This document shows positions 19,732 through 27,900 of a DNA stretch of 64,000 nt, in pieces (within the stretch, counting starts at the first letter, position 1; the number at the start of each line of letters is the position of its first letter). Source of the DNA: Myxococcales bacterium (GTDB taxonomy: Bacteria; Myxococcota_A; UBA9160; UBA4427). The stretch is taken from positions 38,920 to 102,919 of the forward strand of contig DUBZ01000063.1 in assembly GCA_012960035.1 (NCBI GenBank), given 5' to 3'. Both the position numbers and the translations under genes were made by a program. The notes beneath the pieces are model-generated. The model worked only from the letters and a program-made list of their open reading frames with translations, was not told where the DNA came from and made no database searches.

Positions 19732-21444
19732 ATGCCCAAGCCTCCCCCAAACCCCACCTCAAGCGCTGACGAGTTCCGTGTCTGGCGCCACCCGTTCCGC
19801 AGCCTCCCCACCCGCCTCGGCTTCTTCGTACTCGCCGTAACGCTGTGCACATCCCTCGTCATCAGCACGGTATCGCTCCGCGCCATCGATTCCTTCCTAC
19901 GTGAAAAAATCCAGGAATCCTTTCCCGCAATGCTCCAACGCACCGGGATCGAACTCGACTTCTGGTACGAAGACCACAAGGCCATCGCCGCTGAATTTGC
20001 GCGCGACCTGATAAGCGTTGGCCACTTGCAAGACCTACTCACTGACACAAGCCCCAGCGAAAAGTCCTTCGCGCGCACGGTCGTGGGACGGCAACTTCAC
20101 TCGATGCTTCTCGAAGTACCGACCTTCTCCTCAGCGTTTGTGCGTGACGGCCAGGGTGAACTCCTACTTTGGCGCGGTGACGAACTTGAGCTGCCCCAGA
20201 GCATGCGCGACCCGCTAGCATCGGCCACTTTCAGCCGCGTGGGATACAGCGAAGGGCGCTACTACCAAGTCACCTCGACCGAACTCGAAGGCACCCTCGG
20301 CGCAACGCTCCACTTCGTATTCGATCTCGCCGTGTTGGCCCCCGTTCTGAGGCTGCACGGCGGCGGGATGCAGGGTCATATCTCGATCGTCGACGCCGAG
20401 CAGCGCTACATCGCGTCGAGTTCAGGCGAGCGAACCGCGTCGACCTACGCGCTCCCACTTCCGGGCGACGGCGCCGCAACGCGTGCGGTGGAACGGATTG
20501 ACGACGAAGACCGACGATTCATCGCGAGCAGCATGCCCGTGGGTCGCCACAATTGGTCTCTCGTGATCGAGGAAGAGTACGACCTGGCGTTCGCCCGGGT
20601 GGCGACCGCGATGCGCCGTGTCGCGGGCATCAACCTCGCCATCATCGCGGTCTTCGCCTTGATCGCTTATCGGTTCGCGGTCGGGCTGGTGCGTCCAGTC
20701 GAGGCGTTGTCCCGCGCCGCGCGTCAAATGTCGAACGGCGAAATAAACATTCAACTTCCCAGGACAGCGTCCAGAGACGAAGTCGGCCTCCTCACCCGAG
20801 CCTTCAGCGAGATGACGTCACGCATCGAAGCCAACGCACGGGAAATCGAAGCCGCCAATCGCCACGTCGAAGAAGTCAACGCCGAGCTGCGCACCCGCAA
20901 CGACGAACTGCATTCTGCCAACCACGTGCTGGCGCAGCTTTCCATCACCGACGGCCTCACGGGGCTCTACAATCACCGCTACTTCCAGGACTCACTCGCG
21001 AAAGAAGCCAAACGCACGAATCGTACCGAGGAGCCCTTGGCCTTGATCCTGATTGACATCGATCACTTCAAGAGGTGGAACGACAGCCTGGGACACGCGG
21101 CGGGGGACGCGATCTTGAAACGCATCGCCGAAGTGATGAAGACGCTGCTACGGAGTTCGGACGTGCTCGCCCGCTATGGCGGCGAAGAGTTCGCGTTGCT
21201 CGCGCCCGGGACCAGCGCGGACGGTGCCCAGCAACTCGCCGAAAAGATCCGCAGGACCATTGCAGAAACTCAGTTCTTCATAAATCCACCGAGCGAACGA
21301 CGCAACGTCACCGTGTCGATGGGACTTTCGCATTATGCGGGCGACAAAAAGCAACTATTCAGCGAAGCCGACCAAGCGCTCTACCGCGCCAAAGACTCGG
21401 GACGCGACTGCGTCATGGTCTTCGAACCCAACGAAGGTTCTTGA
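19732..21444 (+). CDS. Membrane diguanylate cyclase with sensor, HAMP and GGDEF domains
   Basis: 570 aa. A first membrane helix (FFVLAVTLCTSLVIS, ~27-45) is followed by a ~250-residue extracytoplasmic sensor of Cache type, a second helix (INLAIIAVFALIAYRFAVGL), a HAMP segment (VRPVEALSRAARQMSNGEI) and a coiled coil. The C-terminal GGDEF domain has ITDGLTGLYNHRYF, LIDIDHFKRWND and the active-site loop RYGGEEFAL near residue 482. The inhibitory I-site RSSD lies five residues before GGEEF. It should therefore make cyclic di-GMP under product control. The ATG at 19732 follows AAAGGCAGGA; the open frame before it runs through the dnaA repeat and is not coding. Confidence 0.9.
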   Translation: MPKPPPNPTSSADEFRVWRHPFRSLPTRLGFFVLAVTLCTSLVISTVSLRAIDSFLREKIQESFPAMLQRTGIELDFWYEDHKAIAAEFARDLISVGHLQDLLTDTSPSEKSFARTVVGRQLHSMLLEVPTFSSAFVRDGQGELLLWRGDELELPQSMRDPLASATFSRVGYSEGRYYQVTSTELEGTLGATLHFVFDLAVLAPVLRLHGGGMQGHISIVDAEQRYIASSSGERTASTYALPLPGDGAATRAVERIDDEDRRFIASSMPVGRHNWSLVIEEEYDLAFARVATAMRRVAGINLAIIAVFALIAYRFAVGLVRPVEALSRAARQMSNGEINIQLPRTASRDEVGLLTRAFSEMTSRIEANAREIEAANRHVEEVNAELRTRNDELHSANHVLAQLSITDGLTGLYNHRYFQDSLAKEAKRTNRTEEPLALILIDIDHFKRWNDSLGHAAGDAILKRIAEVMKTLLRSSDVLARYGGEEFALLAPGTSADGAQQLAEKIRRTIAETQFFINPPSERRNVTVSMGLSHYAGDKKQLFSEADQALYRAKDSGRDCVMVFEPNEGS

Positions 21445-21532
21445 GTTAGACAACCCCCCTGCACCTTTGTCTCGATGCCGCGCGAATCGATTTGCTCTTC
21501 GCAGAATTCGCACGAGTCCCACTCCCATTCGA

Positions 21533-21561
21533 TTGACAGCGCGACACTCGCTCCGTTAGGC
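21533..21561 (+). promoter_or_regulatory. Candidate sigma-70 promoter for the cobalamin-riboswitch transcript
   Basis: TTGACA at 21533-21538 is followed after 17 bp by TTAGGC at 21556-21561. The -35 box is perfect and the -10 box is weak. It sits about 40-70 bases before the conserved riboswitch core. Confidence 0.4.
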
Positions 21562-21604
21562 TCGGCGATTCGAAAGTACTGAAAGGGATCTCGCACACTT
21601 CGTC

Positions 21605-21835
21605 TTTGTAAGGGTCTGGCATTTGGCCAAAACTCTTGCATGCGCGGTGCCGGGAAAACTGGGAAGCCGGTGCAAATCCGGCGCGAGCCCGTCGCTGTAA
21701 CTGGGGACAGCTTCAACGAAATACCACTGACCGCCGTTCTTCGAATCGATTCATTGGGTTGATTCAACGGAGAGCACAGGTTGGGAAGGTGTTGAAGCCT
21801 GAATGATCCAGAAGCCAGAAGACCGACCTTTCATC
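21605..21835 (+). promoter_or_regulatory. Cobalamin (adenosylcobalamin-type) riboswitch
   Basis: The conserved core is easy to read: GCCGGGAAAACTGGGAAGCC, then GGTGCAAATCCGGCGCGAGC with CCCGTCGCTGTAACTGG, and the B12-box-like AGCCAGAAGACCGACC at about 21813-21828. These blocks are in canonical order and spacing with a variable arm between. It sits in the leader of the downstream PEP-CTERM gene, whose start is 250 bases further on. Such elements normally switch off expression when cobalamin is abundant. Confidence 0.9.
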
Positions 21836-22083
21836 GACATCGGTTGTTTGTAGAGCGAGCACGATTCGCCCCGCACGCAGCCACCGAATTGAATGCTTTT
21901 CTCCGGGGACCGAGAAGGAGTTTCGCGCCCAGCGCCAACGCCATCACCAATTCGGTGTGGTGCGGCGAGGCGCCCAACTCCCGTTCACAATCTCCTGGGT
22001 CGGTTTCATTGCACTTTTCGCGTGCACGACAGATGCCCGTGCGCGAAATCAAATGTTCGCTTCGAGGAGCCAAGGAGAATCAC

Positions 22084-22911
22084 GTGCATACCTTGACCCG
22101 TCACTCACGACCAAACGGTTTCGTTTCCAGAATACTTACAAGCTCGGTGCTCGCCGCCGCGACGATGCTCGTCGCCGCAACCGCAACCGCAAATACCATC
22201 AACTTTGACGACTTCACGCTGGACGGCAGTGGCTTCTACAACGGGAGTGACCTGGGCGGCGACTTCACAGTTGGAAACGGAACCTTCAGCGGAACCTTCA
22301 ACAACACCTTCAGCTTCGGTTGCTGCTGGGACGGTTGGTCGGTGAGCAACCACGGCGACACCGCAACGCCTGGATTCGGTAATCAGTACAGCGCGATCAC
22401 CGGCGGTGGCTTCGGCGGCGCCGGGCAGTTTGGCGTAGCGTTTACCGACTCGGCGAACATCACCCTCGCAAGCGCCGCCAACATCACCGGAACCTACCTG
22501 ACCAACACCACGTACTCAGCGCTTTCGATGTTGAACGGCGACAGCTTCGCGAAGCAGTTCGGTGGCGCATCGGGCACGGACGAGGACTGGTTCAGCGTCA
22601 CGGTCGAAGGTCGGCTTTCTGGTGCGGCGACAAGCAGCGTGGAGTTTTTCCTCGCCGACTACCGGTTTGCGAATTCTGTCGACGACTACATCATCGACGA
22701 CTGGACCTGGGTTGATCTTTCGAGCCTCGGCCTAGTCGACGAATTGTCATTTTCGTTCGCGTCCTCCGACGTCGGCGACTTCGGCGTCAACACGCCATCC
22801 TATGTCGCCGTCGATTTCATTACGTCCATACCAGAGCCGAGCACCGGTCTCTTGTGCGCACTGGGGCTCGCAGCCATGCCGAAAAGACCCCGGCGATCGC
22901 AGAAGGTTTAG
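22084..22911 (+). CDS. Secreted DUF4465-like protein with PEP-CTERM-type sorting signal
   Basis: 275 aa from the GTG at 22084, behind AAGGAG. A signal peptide (ILTSSVLAAATMLVAATATA) is followed by NTINFDDFTLDGSGFYNGSD and a Gly/Asn/Ser/Thr-rich beta domain (WDGWSVSNHGDT, DEDWFSVTVEG, VEFFLADYRF, DDWTWVDLSSLG) that matches DUF4465. The C-terminus has PEPSTG, a short hydrophobic stretch (LLCALGLAAM) and a basic tail (PKRPRR), the layout of a PEP-CTERM signal, though the hydrophobic part is short. It is the only gene between the cobalamin riboswitch and the convergent lpxL. A surface role in cobalamin capture is inferred from that. Confidence 0.8.
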   Translation: MHTLTRHSRPNGFVSRILTSSVLAAATMLVAATATANTINFDDFTLDGSGFYNGSDLGGDFTVGNGTFSGTFNNTFSFGCCWDGWSVSNHGDTATPGFGNQYSAITGGGFGGAGQFGVAFTDSANITLASAANITGTYLTNTTYSALSMLNGDSFAKQFGGASGTDEDWFSVTVEGRLSGAATSSVEFFLADYRFANSVDDYIIDDWTWVDLSSLGLVDELSFSFASSDVGDFGVNTPSYVAVDFITSIPEPSTGLLCALGLAAMPKRPRRSQKV

Positions 22912-22923
22912 ACGAAGCGGCGT

Positions 22924-23868
22924 CTAGCCTCGGAGCCTGTGACGCAGGCTCCGAAGTACACCGCCACGTTTTTCGTAGATGGGCTCGGCGCCTGCTGGGC
23001 GCGTCTTAAAACGGCGATGGCTCCAGATCCACTGCTCCGGTGCTTCGCGGATCGCGGCTTCGATCGCAGCGTTGATGCAGGCGACGTTCTTCGTCAGCAG
23101 TTCGGGCGGTGCGTTCTCGTCTTGGTCGAGTTCGAGCGGCGCACCAATGCGTGCAACGTGCTCGCCCGTCTTTCCCTTTCGGTAGAAGAACACGGGGATC
23201 ACGGGAGTACCTCGTGTCATTGCGATGAGGGCGGGGCCACTTCGGGTCGACGCCGCCACGGAGAAGAACGGTGCGAAGACGCCTTCTTCTTCACCCGCAT
23301 TTTGATCCATCAAGAGTGCGACATAGCGGCCGCGCCCAAGTGCGCGAAACAAACCCAACGCGGCGCTTCCCATGGAAAGTGTTTCGAGACCGGCTTTCGC
23401 GCGCCAACCCGTCACCACGCGCTCAACCGCGGCGTTTTTGAATCCGTGCTGGACAACGCTAATGGGGAGTCCGTGATGCGCGAGAGCCGCGGCACAGAAT
23501 TCCCACGAACCGAAGTGAGCGGTTACGACGAGCCCGCCGTCTTGTCCCGAAGACTTTCGGGCAATTTCGAGATTTTCGCGGCCTTCAATCGTGACACGGT
23601 CGAAGCGTGCACCGGAGTCACGCCGATGCATCGAACAAACTTCTGCGACGCTGCGCCCGAGGTTCGCGAAGCTTTCTACCATGATGCGCGTGCACCCCTC
23701 GTCTGACTTCTCGGGAAACGCGAGGCGGATGTTCGCGTAGGCGTCTTTTGTGCGGGGGCCTCCCACCCGGGCGTAAAGCGACGCAAGGTGAGCGCACAAC
23801 TCGCGCGCGAAACCCGGCGGGAGAACGCTCAGGCAGAAGATCACGCCTCGCAGCAACACACCCATCAT
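22924..23868 (-). CDS. Lipid A biosynthesis acyltransferase (LpxL/HtrB family)
   Basis: 314 aa. Adds a secondary acyl chain to lipid A at the inner membrane. An N-terminal hydrophobic segment (MMGVLLRGVIFCLSVLPPG) anchors it. The catalytic HxxxxE motif is in TAHFGSWEFCA. Further family blocks are LMDQNAGEEEGVFAPFF, GTPVIPVFFYRKG and the C-terminal PEQWIWSHRRFKTRP. Whether it acts as LpxL or LpxM cannot be told. It precedes folB only in the sense of sharing the strand (50 bp gap), so co-transcription from folB is possible. Confidence 0.9.
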   Translation of the reverse strand: MMGVLLRGVIFCLSVLPPGFARELCAHLASLYARVGGPRTKDAYANIRLAFPEKSDEGCTRIMVESFANLGRSVAEVCSMHRRDSGARFDRVTIEGRENLEIARKSSGQDGGLVVTAHFGSWEFCAAALAHHGLPISVVQHGFKNAAVERVVTGWRAKAGLETLSMGSAALGLFRALGRGRYVALLMDQNAGEEEGVFAPFFSVAASTRSGPALIAMTRGTPVIPVFFYRKGKTGEHVARIGAPLELDQDENAPPELLTKNVACINAAIEAAIREAPEQWIWSHRRFKTRPAGAEPIYEKRGGVLRSLRHRLRG

Positions 23869-23918
23869 CCGGCCTCCTGACGGTTTGTCACAAAGAAGAT
23901 TCCGCGCTCAAACACGCG

Positions 23919-24290
23919 TTAGCGGGTGCGCGTGATCCGCACTCCAGCCCAATCGAGCACCCCCGCAATGGGCTTCGACTTTCTCACCGTCAATTGGACA
24001 CTCTCGACTGGGAAATTCTCAAACAATGCATTCGCGATGCGCTCACCCAATGCTTCGACAAGCTTATGCTCACGACCGCCCGCAACTTTTTCGACAATTT
24101 CGTAGATCTCTCCGTAGTCGATCGTTTGCGAAAGGTCGTCGGTCTGCCCAGAAGGACGAAGGTCAAAGCCGAGTTCGAGATCGAGACGAACGGGTCGACG
24201 CATCTGCCGCTCCGCCTCGGTGACGCCGAGGGCAGCAGGCACTTCGATGCCTTCTAAAAGGATGATGTCGGGGGCATTGGAATGGGGCAT
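23919..24290 (-). CDS. folB: Dihydroneopterin aldolase
   Basis: 123 aa. Splits dihydroneopterin to hydroxymethyl-dihydropterin and glycolaldehyde in folate synthesis. Family marks: LEGIEVPAALGVTEAERQ at the start, TIDYGEIYEIVEKV (the usual D-Y segment), LVEALGERIANALF with the conserved Glu, and VRKSKPI with the catalytic Lys. It sits between lpxL and a P-loop protein gene on the same strand. No other folate gene is in the window. Confidence 0.92.
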   Translation of the reverse strand: MPHSNAPDIILLEGIEVPAALGVTEAERQMRRPVRLDLELGFDLRPSGQTDDLSQTIDYGEIYEIVEKVAGGREHKLVEALGERIANALFENFPVESVQLTVRKSKPIAGVLDWAGVRITRTR

Positions 24291-24377
24291 GAGTCCGCCG
24301 AGGTCGTTTGCGTGAATGAAGCAACAGTAGCTCGACTCAGTCGATCGACTACGACGCTGGGTGAAAAGAGTGCGATC

Positions 24378-24899
24378 CTAAATCGCGTCCAGCCACCTCG
24401 ACGCCGCCTTACAGCTAGTGAAGCGGGTCCAGGTGAGGTGCTTCCAGCGGGGATCGTCGATCGTGTGGTTGTAGAGCGCCCGCCTCTCAGGGTGCTTGAC
24501 CCACGCCCACGCGATGACCGATTTGTCGGGGTCACGGGAATAGAGGTTCGACCAAGGCTCTCGGTTGCCGTTCCACAACACTTCGCGCGTGATCGAGCGG
24601 CGAACCGTTCGCCATACGACAGCTCGCATATTTTCGAACCGGCTGGGATCGAGCCAGATCATCTGCTGTGCGTGGCTCCAAACCAATTCGCGGACAAGCT
24701 CGTAGCCGCCTTCGATGATCCAAGTTGGATTGGCATCGATGAAGGCGCCGACCCGCGCGCGAAATTCTCCGGGGTCGATCATGCGCCAACTCGCCTGATG
24801 CGCGATGCCGTCGAGTTCGAGATGCGGATAGCCGAGCTTGTGAGCCAGCGCGCGGGAGAATGTTGACTTTCCGCTGCCAGAGTTGCCGACCACGCACAC
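24378..24899 (-). CDS. P-loop NTPase, adenylate kinase/FlaR-like
   Basis: 173 aa. Starts with a Walker A motif at the very N-terminus, CVVGNSGSGKSTFSRALA, followed by LELDGIAHQASW, the TWIIEGGY strand and MIWLDPSRFENM. These features match small P-loop kinases annotated as DNA topology modulation protein (FlaR) or AAA-type shikimate/adenylate kinase-like. The substrate is unknown. The GTG start at 24899 lies 14 bp behind the stop of the giant carboxylase gene, so it is the last gene of the fatty-acid island transcript or a passenger. Confidence 0.8.
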   Translation of the reverse strand: MCVVGNSGSGKSTFSRALAHKLGYPHLELDGIAHQASWRMIDPGEFRARVGAFIDANPTWIIEGGYELVRELVWSHAQQMIWLDPSRFENMRAVVWRTVRRSITREVLWNGNREPWSNLYSRDPDKSVIAWAWVKHPERRALYNHTIDDPRWKHLTWTRFTSCKAASRWLDAI

Positions 24900-24913
24900 T
24901 CTTTGAACGAGAG

Positions 24914-27900
24914 TCAGCTGAGCGGCATCCCAAGCATAACCTTTAGCTCGCGGATCAACGTGGCCCGCATGGCGTCCGGTTCGATGATCTTTTCGAGCGA
25001 GCCGACTTCAAGGGCGCGTTCGACGCTGTGAACTTCGTCAAATTCCGCGGCGATCTCGGCCTGCTTTTCGAGGGTGACTTCGGCAATTTTGCTGTCGAGC
25101 GCCTCGCGGGCTGCTTGGGTCCCGCGGTATCGCAACTCACGCTCGCACTTCTTCACGCGCTCGTCTTCCAATGCACGCACGCGAACATCGCGAGAGAAGA
25201 CCACCTTGGCCGCGGGACCGCCTCCGATCACCGAAGCGTACGAACCCGAAAGCGCAAAGGCGCGAATGTTGTCGCTGAGTTCTCTTGAGAAGACCACGTA
25301 TGCGCCGCCGTGATAACGCGACACGACCTGGAACAAGAACGGGCCGTCGAAGTTAACGACCGCTGTTGCGATCTCGGCCCCGTACTCAAGCTGAAGTTTG
25401 CGGAGTGACTCCGGCGAACCATCAAAGCCCGAAAGGTTTGCGAGCATCACAACCGGGCGACGACCGCTGGCAGCGTTGATGGCACGCGCAACCTTCTTCG
25501 ACGAAAGAGGAAAGAGGGTTCCGCCGGTCCACGACTCCGGACCGTCGAAGGGGCGGTAGCCGTCACGCGGGATGTTGTGGCTTTCGATTCCGATCGTGGT
25601 CACGGGAACGCCACCCAAATGGGTATCCCACACGATGGCAGTTTCGGCGCCTACCATCTGTCGCCATCGCTCGAGGTGGCCACCGTCTTGATCGATGACC
25701 GAAGACATCACGGCGCGCATATCGAAGGGGCGCTTACGTCCTGGGTTCGTTTCGTTGTTAAAGATCTCGCCAACGGTTTGGAAGTCGAACCCTTCCTCTG
25801 GAGTAAGGACGAAGTCACATACCGAACGCGCTGCCGGGTCTTTGCTTTCGAAAAGCCGCGGCACCTTCTCGCCCGGGGCGACGTAGCTGTACCGGTAGTA
25901 TTCGAAGAGCGTTTGATACGCCTCGGCCAAGTTACGCGCGTAGTACTGCGCTTGGCCATTCGGCCCCATCACCCGTTCGAAGCCGCCGATCGCCTCTTCG
26001 TCTTCCGCCGACACGGCCCCCGACGCTTCAAGAGCAGCGCGCCCGGTCAACACCATGGAGGCGCGCGGGGTCATGATGAGGGCACCCTTGGTGTGCATCA
26101 ACATGGTGGCGAGCGCGTCGAAGTAACTCTGCGCGCCAACGTTGATTCCCTGCACGATCAGATTGATCTCGCCACCCGCTTGGGTGAAATGAACGATACG
26201 ACGCACCACACGCGCGGTGGCGTCGAGGTTTTCGGTGCCACTGTCCATCGCGATCTTTGCACCACTCGATACGGGAACCCACTCGACGGGAACGCGACGT
26301 TCTTCTGCGAGGTCGAATGCTGCGACCAATCGATCGCACTCGCCCAGTGAAAGCGCCCCCATGCCCCGGGTTGGATCGGACAGCACGAGCACGCGCTCCA
26401 TGCCTTCAGGGAACTTTTCGGTCGGAGTCGAGATGACGCCCAACACGACAGCACTCTCATTGAGGCCGGGACTGCGTTCGACCGCGATCGCTTTCGGCGT
26501 GGCCGAGGCTGGGTCGAGGTCGTATTCCTCGAACGTTCCCCGCGGCAAACTCGGCATCGCGTTGCTCCGGCCGTTTGTGCGCGTCACGCCATCGGTGACT
26601 GCATCTTCGATGCTGCGTTCGTCCGAGGTCAACATGCTGATGATCTCGTACGGATAAATGCGTCGCCTTCGCCTCGATCCCACAACCTTTCGCTCGTAGT
26701 CTCCGGCAGGCTGCAACGGATCATTGTGAGGTTCGCGCCACGAAATTTCCATCTGTGGGCCGGTGTCCGTAATGACGATCTCAATCGGACGCGCGGGCGC
26801 TTCCGGTTCTTCGACGTCAAGCAGGCTCAATTGAACGGTGACCTTCTCGAGACCCAGGTGCCGGGTCGCGGGAGCGAGCCTGCGGGCGAGTCGCGCAGCA
26901 GCGTCTCGGTCGAGATACATCGCTGGCGCGACAAAGATCGAAATACGGTTCCACTGTAAACGTCGATGCGGGTCACGAGTTTGCAACACGGTACGCAGGC
27001 TGCGCGCCGCGCGATGGAATACGCGCACGAATGCTGGGATCCGTTCTTCGACGTCGGGTGTCACGCCGGGGGACCGATCGCGGGCGTCCGCGAGCACGAA
27101 CACGCGCTCGTCACCGTCTTCGTCGCGACTGCGGCCATAGAAGGTGTAGATCCCCTCTTCGCTTTGCAGACGGTCGAGTTCAAAGTTGCGCAACCGGTCG
27201 AGGTTGATGCGGTCGGCGGTTTCGGGGTGGAGGTCGATGTAACGAGTCTGCAATGCCGCGGCGCCCTGATCGTCGGGTTCGAACGTCTTGTATACGTCCT
27301 GCCCTTCGTCGAGGATCAAACCCAGGGTCAAGCGACACGGAAGGGTGGTGGCTTTGACGTGTTCGGTGATGCGTTCGAGCAGAGGCCCGATATCGTCGGC
27401 GTCCGAAATTGAAACCATGAGTTCGATTGAGTGCGCAGCGTGCTTGCTGCTCTTCGACGTCAAGCGTGTCGTGGCAGACTGCAGAGCCTTTGCGACCGCG
27501 ACGGCGTCATCGTCTTCGCCGGCTGTACCCGCGATCACCAGACCAAACTCGGGGTACTCGAACGAGAGAATTCTAAAACCGTCTGCCTTAATGAAGCTAC
27601 GGTCGCGCGGGACCGCTGGCGAGAACACGCGTTGAACATGTGCCGCGAGTGCGATCTCACGCAAACTTGGGTCGGTCGCCGCGATCCAATTGCCGACGCG
27701 ATCAAACACGCGCTTTGCCGCCGCCGCAACTTCGACCATGACGTTCGCAGAAGGCGCAACCGGGCTTTGTTCGTTCTTGCGCAACCAGGTTTCGAGATCC
27801 TTCGATCGCTGCTCTGCTTGGCGCTCGACTTCGCGTTTGTCAAACAGCACGTAGTTGGCTTCGAGCGCCGCGTCGGCGAGGGTATCGGAGAGACGCCCGC

